NCBI GenBank assembly: GCA_023078685.1
Contig: JALGAS010000009.1
Coordinates: forward strand, 2,790,001 to 2,854,000
Length of the DNA stretch: 64,000 nucleotides
Direction of reading: 5' to 3'
DNA from: Neopestalotiopsis rosae
Taxonomy: Eukaryota > Ascomycota > Sordariomycetes > Amphisphaeriales > Sporocadaceae
Positions within the stretch are counted from its first letter, which is position 1; each line of letters starts with the position of its first letter. Both the position numbers and the translations under genes were made by a program. The notes beneath the pieces are model-generated. The model did no database searches and was not told where the DNA came from. It was given only the letters and a program-made list of their open reading frames with translations. Below are positions 1 through 10,719 of this stretch, in pieces.

Positions 1-59
1 AACTTGCGTTGGGCTCGACGAGGCTAGGCTCCGCCACAGTTGCCATACAAGTACCTAAG

Positions 60-400
60 CGACCAGAAAATCATGGGCGCAATCGCCACGCCCTACAATC
101 TTAGGTAACCTTGATGCGCCCAATCCGGATGTCAGTCTGACTGACATCCGGATTTGGCATAGCTTTCACGGAGGTTCAGCGGGTACGAGTATATATCTGT
201 ACCGTCCAACTGGAAGTCTCAGTCGAGCCCACCCCTGTCTAGATATCCCTTGGCCGAAACATGGGCTACAAAAAGCAAAGAGATGCAGACACTGGCAAGA
301 GAATCCTTCATCGGCTGTTCTTCAGCGGTGGAGACCACGGCAAACTTTGCAAATTGATCATCACAGAAGCTATGACCCTGCACCTGCAATTAATCGTCAA
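60..400 (-). repeat. Composite repeat 'L', copy 1
   Basis: Read on the minus strand, this stretch is clearly similar to 10885-11150 and 53165-53440 on the plus strand. Shared signatures in order are TTGCCAGTGTCTGCATC, CTAGACAGGGGTG, TCGTACCC, AAGCTATGCC, the palindrome (122-154 here), then GGGCGCATC. No protein coding potential is evident. It is a degraded dispersed repeat of unknown class; no terminal inverted repeat or target duplication could be fixed by eye. Confidence 0.75.
122..154. repeat. Palindrome copy P1
   Basis: Perfect 33-bp dyad with 16-bp arms around a central T at 138. The variable arm positions are CC on the left and GG on the right. Confidence 0.9.
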
Positions 401-539
401 TACACGCAGAATCTGACTGGCCCTCGATTGCCAGAATGTGGGTTCCCCCTCTTCTCTCGGAGCATCGACCGTTTGCAATTTCACACAATGGATAGATTTC
501 CCATTCGCTACCCACACAAGTAAGAGGAGTAGATTCAAT

Positions 540-735
540 CAAGGCTTCTGATCAGCTGGTGAAATGATTGAGACAGCGTACGAAGATTTCAAGAAACCAA
601 GGCCTGCCAGTAATAGGACCATAGAGGTGTCGTTATCTCTGATGTGAGGACATCGATTCCAATGCCAACATCGGGGAAGCGGGGGCTTGGGCCCCACGAT
701 CTCTTCGGTCTGCGGGCGTCTGATCCACCCGCCAA
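540..735 (-). repeat. Repeat or gene relic paired with 10720-10905
   Basis: The minus strand matches 10720-10905 closely, including the stretches CGCCCGCAGACCGAAGA, TGGAATCGATGTCCTCACAT and CTTCGTACGCTGTCT. In both places it lies just upstream of the L repeat in the same relative orientation, so relic and L were duplicated as one unit in inverted orientation about 10 kb apart, with about 140 bp more here. A short reading frame across it carries no recognisable domain. Confidence 0.65.
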
Positions 736-1926
736 CCAAAGTGGCACGGGCACTGATTAGGTCTCCCTGGCGTGACCTACAGCTAATTAGCTCCTCGCCC
801 AATGAGGTGAGTGTCCACACAACCGCGCTTGATGATCGCTGATTTATCACCTAGAAAGCGTTTCGCATGCTGCCAAGGACATGTGAGCGCCACCCGGTAG
901 TCTGAGACCCCTAGCCTGGGAGACTCTCCTCTCACAAGACCCGTCCCGCCGCACTAGATACAATGGATACGACTGGGACTTCTAATTGGATGAACACGCC
1001 ATCCACACAGGTACAAGCCCAAATCTGAGGACAGACGACGCAAATGATACAGTTGCCATCACAGCCAACGGCCCTTCTCCCAAATATTGAAGAGGTCAAG
1101 ATCCTTGGAAGTGTGATTTATAGCCGGAAACATACTGGACCATTTGATGGCAAGCTTGTCAGCTGCGGAGAAATAGTGACCATCGACGGAGAAGACTACG
1201 TTGAATATCGAGTACTCATAAAGCCTACGTTCTTTTGACTTTTCATTATACCTCTTTGCAGCCTGTCCTTCAGCCTGAGGGTGACGATTTGCTCTCGGTC
1301 GAGCTATGGACGCCAGAGCAATAGCACGATCGAAAAAGTCCAAGACCTGTAAGCACAACGCAACAGACTCGTTATGATCTAAGAGTGAGTCTACCAGAGC
1401 TTTCGACTTGCAACTTCGCGAGAGCAAGGAGCACCGTATCCGGGAAAGGTACGACGTGATTTATTTGGCAAATATTTATATGCGGACCGACGGTTTATGG
1501 AAGCGGTGGAGGCTTTGGAAGAGACATCTGGCTGGAAGAGCTCCCATATCAGCACTGGGGATCAGGATCTCCTGGATTTCAAAATACGTGCTCGCAAGAG
1601 CGTACCTAGCTCATACAGGGCACGCCTGGGGCCAGTGGCGGCAACGGATTGGTGTGCAATAGCAGTGCAGACTCCTTACGGTATATCTTATAATCCTATA
1701 ATTTGAAGCGGACTATTATTGTTTGTGAGCGACCGTTTCTTAGGACAGGATGTACATTGCGGGGAATGCGTTGTAAGTAATGATGGGGCGGGCGCTGAAA
1801 TATCATATGTACAAGTGTTTATGACAGTCGCCTTCAATCACGACAATTTGACCACACCTTAAAGCTTAAATAATACCTACCCAGACGAAATAGCTTTTCT
1901 TCGAGCAACCGGGCTATATTTATAAT
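736..1926. other. No confident gene; one possible orphan exon
   Basis: Nothing convincing is coded here. The reading frame at 1044-1238 (plus) gives a 64-residue peptide with protein-like composition (VTIDGEDYVEYR near its end), followed by a possible 3' splice site (CTTTGCAG ending at about 1261). It may be a stranded exon of a dead gene. Other frames look like chance. Confidence 0.3.
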
Positions 1927-2430
1927 GTGTGGTCGTTCGCTCGAACGCTCAAAATTTCCAGATTGCTTGTAGTTCAGATTATTTTATCTACCCTGCAGAG
2001 GAGTATTCTTCATACGTTGAAAGTCCCTCAGGATTGCTTCGAGCTTCCACTGAGCTTCAAAGATAGTATCAAAGACAAATTTGTCTTCCGACGGGCCATC
2101 AAGACCTCGAGTGGCTACCGGATGTCAGATGTTGCTATCACGTATAGTACCATGAAAGAATGGATCAAGCGTATCGGCATGCTTTGTGGGTTCGAGACAA
2201 ATACCATATGCTATGTGCTGCGTTACTGGTAGACGAGTCAGGATCTGACAATCGCGGTGGCGCTCGGCGCTGTGGCTGGGCACCGGAAGGTGTAACTCCT
2301 GTACAGACGACACCGTTCCACCGCGATCGTAGACATCAGATCTTACCTGCATACGCGCAAGATGGAGCGCTGAACCAGATTCAGGAGGGAATAGAGAGCC
2401 TCAAGATTGCTGTTAGCAAAACCAAGTGAA
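1927..2430 (+). pseudogene. DUF3435 (FluG-domain) tyrosine recombinase fragment
   Basis: The frame 1927-2232 gives about 100 residues resembling the middle of fungal DUF3435 proteins: CFELPLSFKDSIKDK, VFRRAIKTSSGYRMSD, AITYSTMKEWIKRIGM, then GFETNTICYVLRY. DUF3435 proteins are tyrosine recombinases, some of which are the captains of Starship giant transposons. The frame stops right after the LRY segment, before the expected catalytic C-terminal part, and I find no N-terminal part upstream. A second frame to 2429 gives no recognisable continuation. It is a decayed fragment, unlikely to be active. The family call rests on my recognition of these motifs and should be checked by profile search. 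Confidence 0.65.
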
Positions 2431-2753
2431 ATGGACTATCGCTGATCCGGAATCATTGTACCTGGGCATAAGATTTAGGCTCATCTTGATAGAGCATTCT
2501 CGTTCAGTCATCGACACATGACGTTGGACACATACCAAACTACCAACAGGCAAGTGTCACCTCATGCATGGTGATACCTCCTGTGTGAAGTCAGTGACAT
2601 GGCTGGCTGGATAGGATAGCCTGCTTCTCGCAGGACCAAGGAGGTCACGTTAGGCAGAATCCTGAGAGATATAAGTTGGGAGACCCCTCGCGCCTTTCGC
2701 AATTGAACTCTCCTCCTCAATTACTCCTTGACCGCTGTCACCTCCAATACACC
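2431..2753. promoter_or_regulatory. Upstream region of the sirtuin gene
   Basis: No gene. It precedes the sirtuin start. The last 60 bp are rich in C and T (CTCTCCTCCTCAATTACTCC, then CACCTCCAATACACC just before the ATG), as is common for fungal transcription start regions. No TATA box was confirmed. Confidence 0.3.
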
Positions 2754-3982
2754 ATGCCACATACTCTTGCTCTCCGCCGTTCCAGTGGTCCAACGACCGC
2801 TGCAAATGATCTACGGATAATTGCAAGTATTATCTCGTCGTCGATGAGGATTGTGGTCATTGTAGGCGCTGGTATCAGCACATCAGCTGGCATACCTGTA
2901 AGTGCGATCTCCCCGTCGCGAAGAAGATGCTGATGATTTCAGGATTTTCGTTCCTCTGAAGGAATCTACCGAGGAGGCCAAATATTCGAAAATGCTGCGT
3001 TCTTCGACTCAAGGAAGCCACAGCTCCTGCGAACAGCTCTTCTGCTCTGGGATCTTGCTGAGGGCTGTGACCCAACAGCCACGCATCGATGGCTTGCAAC
3101 TTTGTCGCCAAAGCTTCTTCGCTGCTATACGCAGAATGTCGACCTGCTGGAGAAGAAGGCAGGTCTCACTACAGGCGTGGGTCGGGAGTTCGAATGCATC
3201 CCGCTGCATGGCAGCGTTTCCAACTTGAAGTGTCACCTTTGCAACAGTTCTTACGACTGGGACAACTATCGGCATATCATTGAAAACCACGAGTTCAAGA
3301 GCCATGCCGACGAAGACCAGTTGGATCTGGCGTGCCCAAATTGCGTCATACGCAAACAATTTCGACAGGAACACGGACTGAGATCCTTGCCCACTGGTCA
3401 ATTGAAGCCCAGCATGATCATGCTTGATGAAATCCACCCGGAGGGCGAAGATATTGCTGTTGTCGCTCAACGGGATTGCTCATCGAACCCTGATCTTTTT
3501 TTGGTACTGGGCACGAGTCTCAAGGTCTATGGACCAAAGAGGCTCTTCAGGCAATTTGCCCGCAGGGTGAGAAAGACCGGCGGGAAGATCATTTATGTTA
3601 ATCTAACAAATCCTCCAAGCGATTGCAAGGCTTTCATTGATTATTGGGTTCCATGGGAAGTTGATGAGTGGGTTAAATATCTGAAACAGAGAGACTTTTC
3701 TTTGGAACTATCGGCGGAGAAGCAGCTGCGACATGTTCGTAGGTAAATGGCACTTCATTTTGGATAGTTTCTGAAAAATTTATCTTCGATTGCTCCCTTT
3801 ACGCGACTGGCTCATTACCTAGGTACCCAAAAGTGTATCCACCAAAGGATGCGAGAGTGGTGAAAGTCTTCCCATTGAAGAATACTTCTGTAGTCAAGAA
3901 GAACATTTGTCTCGAGCAGAACGTTTGTCTCAGGAAGGCCACTAAAGGATATTATCCCAAACAACCATTTCTTCGTCCGTGA
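2754..3982 (+). CDS. Sirtuin, NAD-dependent protein deacetylase (Hst3/Hst4-like)
   Basis: Three exons: 2754-2897, 2943-3742, 3823-3982; 367 residues. Introns are 45 bp (GTAAGT) and 80 bp (GTAAAT). The Rossmann motif GAGIS is at residues 38-42 and, after splicing, runs on as GIPDFRSSEGIY. TQNVD is at 111-115, the catalytic His-Gly at 137-138, and the zinc cysteines are C145-x2-C148 and C179-x2-C182. GTSLKVYG follows. Sirtuins remove acyl groups from lysines using NAD. The sequence around TQNVD and the segment MIMLDEIHPEGED resemble the fungal Hst3/Hst4 branch, whose known members deacetylate histone H3 lysine 56 in the nucleus. The third exon adds 53 residues; it is in frame, but part of it (ACCCAAAAGTGTATCCACC) resembles the nearby CAGAAGTGTATCCCACC minisatellite, so the C-terminus may be partly repeat-derived. 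The core is intact. Substrate is inference. Confidence 0.88.
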
Positions 3983-4075
3983 CTGTAAATCTATAAATCC
4001 GTAATCCGTGACCTTATGCTATCTAAGTTGTGTGTTTAATTGGTGTTGTTGTCGAAAGAAAGAAAATTCAAGTGC

Positions 4076-4099
4076 TTTTTTTTTTTTTTTTTTTTTTTC
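4076..4099. repeat. Poly-T tract
   Basis: An uninterrupted run of T, about 22 bases, downstream of the sirtuin gene. Read on the other strand it is poly-A, as left by a retrotransposed element or by slippage. No element body was recognised beside it. Confidence 0.6.
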
Positions 4100-4371
4100 A
4101 ATAGTCAGCGGTAATGGACGTCGAATCAATTATAGTGGACGTGATAGTGGACGTGATAGTGGGCTTATAGTGGGGTAACTTGTTCTTCTTAAGAAAAATA
4201 TTCTTTTCAATTGTAGAAGTATTCTCCAGTGAGGGGGACCTTCCAAATGAAATGGTGTTATCATTATGTACAAAAGGCTTCTTGATCCCCTAAATGCCCC
4301 ACAGCTGTAGATAACGATTAAGTGCAAAGACAAATGACAATATTTCAACCGCCTGAGGTCCGCTCCAAATG

Positions 4372-4518
4372 CACAAAACAGTATCCAACACAAAACAGTA
4401 TCCAACACAAAACAGTATCCAAGGTATAGAAGAGTAGCCCGGGACAACATCTCAGCAAAGAAGAGTATCACAGAAGAGCACTCCATACAGAAGAGTAGCC
4501 CATCACAGAAGTGAGTCC
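4372..4518 (+). repeat. CAGAAGAGTATCC minisatellite, cluster 1
   Basis: Irregular direct repeats of 15-18 bp around ACACAAAACAGTATCCA and ACAGAAGAGTAGCCCA. They match the family at 4768-4866, 44440-44576 and, inverted, 44707-44811. Minus-strand reading frames over the block are by-products of the repeat. Confidence 0.75.
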
Positions 4519-4767
4519 CGCGTCTATGGACACTATCGAACACAGTCTCAGAACCTAGAGCCTGCAATGCCTCGAACGGCTGGGAGGTCCCAGTATTGAG
4601 AAGCAAGGAGTCACTATGGTTACATTTCTAGGTCACAATCCACAACTCGACACCAGGGCGCTGAGTGTTGAAGGTTAACCTGCTTGATGATCATTAGAGG
4701 CAGGGACATCAGTGAAGCTACACAAAGAATCTACAACTCTGGAAGAGAACCCTCGGTGTCTGTAGGA

Positions 4768-4866
4768 CTGAAGAGTATCTCAACACAGAAGGTTATCCCA
4801 CCACAGAACAGTATCCAAGGCACAGAAGAATATCCCAGTACCCCAAAACTGTATCCAAGTACCAAA
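4768..4866 (+). repeat. CAGAAGAGTATCC minisatellite, cluster 2
   Basis: Second irregular array with units such as CACAGAACAGTATCCAAGG and CACAGAAGAATATCCCAG. Between clusters 1 and 2, and on to 5062, I see no gene. Confidence 0.75.
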
Positions 4867-5062
4867 ACGTACCAGTTCCAGACAATGGCTTCGCTTTTCT
4901 CTATCCAAGGAATCTGGAAATGGAATTTCAAAGTAATATAAATACGAGGTTGCACATAAGTTGCATCACTCAGTAACTTTTCTGGAAAGCTTCAGTCTCA
5001 TGTCTGTAATTCTCAGAGTACTCCTTGCGCATTTTATCATGATGGCCTGCAGCACAGATATA

Positions 5063-5972
5063 TCAAGATCTTGCGAAAGACCGTAACTTCTCGCAATACA
5101 GCATGTTTGGTACAGCCCTCAGTTTTGTCCTAATCCCCTCTTCTTCGATCATATCGTCGAACATGACCAAATCCTCCAGTCTCGCGTCCCTTGCATCAAC
5201 TTCGGCCAGCGCATCCAATATACGATGCGGCTCGGTCCATGATCTGCCAAAATCAACGAGTCTTCTTCCCCTAAAGTTCTCTCCCCTAATATCTCGGTTG
5301 TAGATTTTGATCCTATTCAAACTCCGTATATCCTTCAGCATCTTCGCAAGGCCACTTTTGCCGATACCCGATTCTTCAGGTGCCAAGTCTTTGACGATGG
5401 CTCGTAGGCACGTATCCTGTCCAATTACCTTGCGCAGATCTTTGTCGATTATTTGATTAATGAATGTAAGCCCCCTTTTCTCAAGTTGTCGTCTGTCTTG
5501 GTCACTCAGAAATAAATATCCATGGCACGTTACCGCTACCGCCGACCCTACTCCCCTGTTGCGCTGGGCTTCGAGTATCCGCCCATAAGCACGGCATTCT
5601 GCGTAGAATGGGTCTGTGTAATACACGATGTTCCTCAAGGGAAATGCTTCATCTGACTTTTCAAGTAGCGGACCCCAGAAATAGCGATCTGTCGAAGGGT
5701 CAAAAAAGTCGAACTGTGCTTGCAGGTGAGTCTCAAAAATCAAAGCTCGTCTGGTGGTCGAGGAGGTTGCTCACTACTTTCAGGGCATATAGCCGAGACT
5801 TGATCTTTATTTTGAACACCACGCCCTCCGCCTCGGAGTCTTCTCGATCCATGTCGAGTCTCTCGAGCCATTCAATTGATGCCCCTTGGTGTTCGAATGC
5901 ATGTATCTTCGGGTCAGGGCACAACTTGACCAACATCTCAGCACGATTCAAATCCGCTCCTTGTTTTGGCAT
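5063..5972 (-). CDS. Fta2-like (kinetochore Sim4 complex subunit Fta2 domain) kinase-like protein
   Basis: Two exons on the minus strand: 5972-5775 and 5713-5063, with a 61-bp intron (GTGAGC ... GCACAG); 282 residues. Splicing joins YALKV to FDFFDP, the form seen in this family. Kinase-like features: a candidate ATP-site lysine K65 in LYALKV, TDPFYAECRAYGR at 99-111, RAIVKD near 170-175, the catalytic-loop-like NRDIRGEN at 205-212 and VDFG at 219-222. The Fta2 domain is known from a fission-yeast kinetochore subunit. In filamentous fungi the name covers a large expanded family of divergent kinase-like proteins, mostly of unknown role, so a kinetochore function should not be assumed. The gene looks intact. 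A damaged relative lies at 29464-30458. Confidence 0.82.
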
Positions 5973-6939
5973 TGTGAAATGTGAATAAATCCAGAAATAT
6001 GCGATTGTTCATTCCCCAGGACTGGTGGGAAACAAGTGTGGTAGAACGGGGTAAAGAGGGACGTTCTCCTGTTCTTCTAGTACAAAGCTCGACTCCTGTC
6101 TCGGCCTCTCCATTTCGGCTCTCGCATACATGTCTCGCGTTCATAAGCTGGGGCACATGCAGACATCCGTCACAGGGATTGGTCTCCGTTATAGGCGACC
6201 TTCTGGCCAACCGCGCATGCCTGCTACTGCGAGGTATCTGTCTACCCTTCATCCAAACTAGCTTGTACGTCCACAAGAACAAAAATGCATGGTCGGTTTC
6301 ACTTCGTTCAGTAATGTCCCAATACAGATAATGGTACGGGCCGCGGTGAGCCCCTATCGCAGCGGGCCGGCCACCCAAATATTATTGGCCAAGAGGGTGC
6401 CAACGCATATGACCCAGACTGGCGACAGGGGTGTATGCATTCGAGTCGAGAGGCCACCTGCGTCGCGCAGAGACGGCGACGGGGAATTGGCCGGCGCTGT
6501 CAGAGTTTTCATCCCATTGCATCTCTCCCCTTTGATGTTCATTCAATTTGAGAACCAATAATCACCGTGGCAACGCGTGCATAAACCTGTGATCGATGAG
6601 TAGGACTAGATATGGTGCTAAGAATTGTCTATCGTCTTCAGTTTGTAGATGCCGTACCGCCAGAAACCATGCAATATTGTATGACAGAAGTAATGCATTT
6701 TGGCTCATTGCCACAAATGCTTGATACTTACTATTTATTCTCACCTTATTTTGTCTCTTATGTACTGTATTGCTTCTACTCGATGGTCTCCGCTTCGATC
6801 CTATGCGCGCCTCTTCCTTCGACAAGGGCCCGGCCACTAGGTGCTTTTATGCACTGACAAGCATAATTTTCAGGCATGACTTCGGACAAACGTATGTCTT
6901 GTCAACGGGATGCTGAGATGCTTGGTGCGGAAAGACAAT
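5973..6939. other. No supported gene
   Basis: Several frames of 60-150 codons overlap on both strands here, but none shows a domain, a convincing start or splice sites. The sequence is moderately GC-rich at 6330-6500. I treat the frames as chance. Confidence 0.4.
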
Positions 6940-7046
6940 CTGGCATCGCGTCGACGAGATTTTACCCACCTTCAACTGAAGTGACGGCAAACTCGTAACG
7001 CAATCTCCTTGCCTGTCTGATTGCCTTGGCCTACCTTGATGCGCCT

Positions 7047-7079
7047 GATCCGGATGTCAGTCAGACTAACATCCGGATT
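7047..7079. repeat. Palindrome copy P2
   Basis: Dyad centred at A7063 with CC/GG at the variable arm positions. One arm base is mismatched (CTAAC in place of CTGAC). Confidence 0.85.
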
Positions 7080-7276
7080 CAGCATAGCTTCGGCGAAGGT
7101 TCGATGGGTAGTCTTGCGCCAGCCAATCGAGACCCCGGACAAGCGCAGTGGCTTTCTCGCTGAACATGGGTGAAATATTCTGGTTGTTGTTTTTTTAGTG
7201 CACCGGGGCTGGCCGGGATTTCTGACTGATTGGCGGAAAGATAATGTTGTATCCATTGGCGTCCCTCAAAGCTATA

Positions 7277-7315
7277 CCGAATCCGGATGTCAGTCAGACT
7301 GACATCCAAATTCGG
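7277..7315. repeat. Palindrome copy P3
   Basis: Dyad centred at A7296. The variable positions are CC on the left and AA on the right, so this copy has lost pairing there. Confidence 0.85.
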
Positions 7316-7330
7316 CCAGAATAACGTTCG

Positions 7331-8989
7331 TCTCGTTGGGAACCATCAATTCTCTATCGCCCTTGGATATAATAGGCATTCTAAAAAGGTGTCGCTTATT
7401 CTATTTATCCTAATCTGCAGTGCAGGGAGGGAACTGACATCTTGGCAACGACTTGAGCTGTGCGCCGACACCGGAAGAGCGATTGCAAACATGCACTTTA
7501 TATGAGAGCTCATTTGCATAATTCTGAAATACTATAGTTGAAATTACTGACGATCATATATGGGGGATATTAAACCAGAAGAATACCTGGTGTTTAGAGT
7601 CAAATCTGAGAGATATAGTGCCAAAGTCACGGACTTTGGGGATCCGACTCAATATTTCTATCAAGGCCAGTGACTCAAACTTCTCAGATCAGAGCATAGA
7701 ACGCCAATGAACAATAGTCGGCGGCGGCGGATATGGGCCACACGGGAAGCACTCAAGGCCGACCTCTTCTGTTCCAGAAGGCTTTCTAGCTGTCTTCTGC
7801 AGCTTCAGCTTCTCGCCCAGCTAAATTCGCAACGGCAAGCAAACTGCTGATCAATGGGTTCCGAACTGATGAAAAGAACAGGATGAATGGTCGATGGATC
7901 AAAATGGTCGAGAAACTCGAGGACCATTTTCGTAGCAGTAAATTCAAGGCACTGTTCCGGTGCTATCTACTCTGTAATAATTGAATGAAATTAATTATGC
8001 TGACGTGTACGACGAAACGCTGGACCACCAAAATCTACAAATTCCAATGCCTTCTACTATAACACTGAAATATGATCAGGCCCTGGTGTAAATTTCTGCA
8101 GTAGGTAACCTTTTACGACTCTCCTGCTGATGAATTATCATAACGTTACAAAGAAGCAGCGGTGTAGAACTCAAAAGATCTAGGCTGAAGGCCATGAAGA
8201 CAATGGCGGATCCTCTGACCCTGCTCGGCCCGCCAAAAGGCTTCTGCACTCTGAAACAGTTTTTGACGAATATATGAACACGTACCCCTGGCGAAAAGAA
8301 AGACAGAAGAATGAAAGCCATACATTTGAGACCCAGGACAAATCGATACGGAGGCCAGGAGCCCCACAAGAGTATCACGGTTTATAATCAACTATTACAG
8401 GTATGGCGTAGGATGATCGTCTTGGCGGTATGATGCGATACAATTGAAATGTGGCAGGATCGTGGTATGCCAAGCATGAGCCCCATGGTTGGATAATAAG
8501 TGTCGCGACTTAGGGACTTGGATCCAACGGACCAATGCAAGATATGCTATATATCAAGGACGGTGTTCTTGAACCATGTACATAGCCACTACCTGTCTGA
8601 TCCGTCCAAACATCTACCTTACGGTTCAAGAATAACTATCCATTCCACTCCAGTTATCTTCGTTCGATATCACTTTGGCTCGCACATCATTTCAGCATAA
8701 CCCCCAAACAACTATCACACTCAAAGTTTGCAACGGGTCCGGTATATAGTCATCACAACCGGTAAGCTTTCATCTCAAATGAGTCAATATAAACAAGAGG
8801 TTGATCTTAAGAAAGGATTAAAAGAACAAAACGTTTGCTTACTACACGAAATTTTCCAAAAAAAACAGACCCTGTATTCTCAGATTACATTTTTTGGGTG
8901 TAAGTTGCCGGTCCGGCGTCAGAAAATGATGAAGTCTTTCTGATTTCCCTTCTCTATATGGAGATACTAATATAAACAGAGATTTCGCA
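7331..8989. other. No supported gene
   Basis: Short frames only (for example 8728-8943, plus, 71 codons), none with a recognisable domain. The region is AT-rich around 7500-7600 and 8700-8950. It may include the promoter of the doubtful gene starting at 8990. Confidence 0.4.
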
Positions 8990-9641
8990 ATGGTTATCAC
9001 AGAGTCTTTTATCAATATTGATTACTGTGATTGGGATTCAGTCAGGGGCGGAAATGACAATTACGTCCCATACGTCACAAGAGATTGTGAGAGCCCAACA
9101 TGCCCAGTTTCGAGGGCATATAAGAAGGATACCAAGTGAACATTTTGATTGCAGTGATGATCAAGTCCTCAACGGAAATTGGTTGGAATGTGAGTGATTA
9201 TAAGATGCCAATCACTAGTATTATTCATGAAATGAATTGATGTTCATCACGATTATTGCAACAAAGAGTGAATGTCTTGATGGATACACGAGAACGACAA
9301 AACCATGCGGTTGTTCGAGATGAAGTGATGGGGGTACATTTGGTTGGACTACTAACAATTGAAATTGCTGTCTTCGGTGTGAGTCATACCCACTATGCCA
9401 GTATTATGCAAGATCTGAAGTCATCAGCAATGCACTGCAGAGCAACGAGCTTGCGCTCAAAGCTCTTAAGAATCGGCCTTTACTCGTCATTGCCTGCATG
9501 TTGTTCTTCATGTCCACAGCAGCGCTGGGTTATGTATGGTGGATCTGGAAACATAGCTACATCTGGGTTATAAATCGCATCGTTATGTGTGTACAATCAA
9601 GATCGGCTTCTTCTTGTTGTCTCACTTCTCTTTGTCTTTAA
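8990..9641 (+). pseudogene. Possible small membrane-protein gene, probably broken
   Basis: Four coding-like pieces lie in order. 8990-9136 reads from ATG as 48 residues ending CPVSRAYKKDTK then stop. An overlapping frame to 9189 gives EHFDCSDDQVLNGNWLE, ending at a GTGAGT. A third piece, about 9256-9378, ends VGLLTIEIAVFG at another GTGAGT. The fourth starts at 9441, after a 62-bp intron ending CTGCAG, and reads SNELALKALKNRP followed by one hydrophobic segment (LLVIACMLFFMSTAALGYVW) and WWIWKHSY, ending at 9641. Pieces one and two need a frameshift near 9115. I recognise no family. The tail (9585-9700) is similar to 34600-34700 and 34775-34810. Low confidence that this is one gene. Confidence 0.35.
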
Positions 9642-10034
9642 GCGCGGACGATCCATATCCGGCGCTGACATTCATGTGTCCCAATCAGACCCACTTGGCA
9701 CTGTAATCTGGTGCAAATCCTGGCCATATAGTCTCCAAGGCCGTGGCAGAACTTGATGACCAATGATTTCACATTCTGATAGGCATCTATAGTATGCAGC
9801 AAAATGCTTTTGCATGCCCCTCGCGTGGCTTCGAAAATGATGCTTCGACGCACGCGAGTAAGGGGCAAGTCAAGAGTGACTCAACGGGTCGAGGATTATA
9901 ATCCGAGCATATCAGTCTTTGGATACCGGTACATAATACAATTGAGAGTCATATATACAGTATATGAGATTTACGGTAACGATATGGTCAAAGCTGGGAA
10001 TAGTAAATATGAACATGTGATTGATCAATGCTGA
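9642..10034. repeat. Repeat shared with 34600-34700
   Basis: 9620-9710 matches about 34600-34690 (GCRCGGACGATCCATAT, CAGACCCACTT, GTACTGTAATCTGG-like). The rest, to 10034, shows no gene. AT-rich DNA follows from 9900. Confidence 0.5.
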
Positions 10035-10245
10035 TTGCATGGGCAAGCCACTGGCTAAGTGCAGTGGGACTGACCAGGATCTCCGACTGGTTGGCGGAAA
10101 GACAATGTCGCATCCGTTGGCCGTGCCTCAAAGCTATGCCGAATGCGGATGTCAGTCAGACTGACATCCAAATTTGGCCAGAATAATATTCATCCATTCT
10201 CCACCGCCCTGGCCCAGCTGCTCGCGAGTCGGCTTGCCAGATTGG
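10035..10245 (+). repeat. Composite repeat 'R' with palindrome P4
   Basis: Matches 53650-53870 closely: GGGCAAGCCACTGGCT, CAGGATCTCCGACTGGTTGG, AAAGACAAT, AAGCTATGCC, palindrome, GGCCAGAAT, TTCTCC.CCGC, TGGCCCA, and then GGCTTG.CAGAT.. further down. Confidence 0.8.
10138..10178. repeat. Palindrome copy P4
   Basis: Extended dyad centred at A10158. The inner arms are perfect; the variable positions are GC on the left and AA on the right. Confidence 0.88.
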
Positions 10246-10454
10246 GGCGCAACCGCATTAGTTTGGGTTGAAAAACACCTGTATGAACAACACAACGCGA
10301 TAGATTTTTACCATGACGAGTCTGATCCTCAAACAGCAGCAATCCTGAGATGCTTCAGAGCACCAATTATGACTTTTCTGCGCGACTTCTTTGCGATCCA
10401 CCACGAAAGCCAATGGAGGGTCTCGATTCTAGAGTATCAGCCGAAATAGCTCAT

Positions 10455-10555
10455 TGTCGTCATCCCCTGCTTGGGCGCTTGACGATTCAATCGGATGCCA
10501 AGATAGGATGTCACGTCGTCGCGCTTTCGGCATCAGACCGCCAGTAGGACAAGCC
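10455..10555 (+). pseudogene. Alcohol dehydrogenase fragment
   Basis: About 30 codons (LGRLTIQSDAKIGCHVVAL, then SASDRQ and stop) match the nucleotide-binding part of the intact dehydrogenase at 40289-41314 (LGHLAIQFAAKMGCHVVAL, then SGSDRKK). No other part of the enzyme was found around it, so it is a tiny relic. DNA from 10245 to 10455 carries no supported gene. Confidence 0.7.
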
Positions 10556-10719
10556 TATATCATCAGTATCGAGCTTGAAGCGCATGTGTTTGCTCCTGTC
10601 AACAACCAGGAGAGGATCAGGCATCAAGAATGCACGGACAGGGAGGGAAAACAAGGTTCACCTTCACGCCGCCACTGGACCTGATCCTGATCTCAGATAG
10701 TGCCTCATCTGGTATGGCG

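Larger units (their letters stand above)
6940..7330. repeat. Composite repeat with palindromes P2 and P3
   Basis: Two palindromes about 230 bp apart. 7000-7110 resembles the end of the L repeat in reverse. 7118-7330 resembles 53560-53830: GCCAGCC..TCGAGACCCCGGACAA, CTCGCTGAACATGG, GGCTGGCC, TTGGCGGAAAGA, CCTCAAAGCTATACC, palindrome, GGCCAGAA. This second block (here called repeat R) recurs at 10040-10240 and, reversed, at 11640-11780. Confidence 0.7.

Noticed and set aside
3185..3200. A GTTCGAATGC stretch resembling a tRNA B box.
   Set aside because: It lies in the sirtuin coding sequence, and no A box or cloverleaf fits around it.
5938..6561. Several overlapping frames of 90-146 codons.
   Set aside because: They overlap on both strands in a GC-richer patch without domains, so they look like chance.
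7079..7309. Recurring peptide PDVSLTDIRI in frames near 7, 11, 53 and 56 kb.
   Set aside because: It is the translation of the palindrome and has no protein around it.
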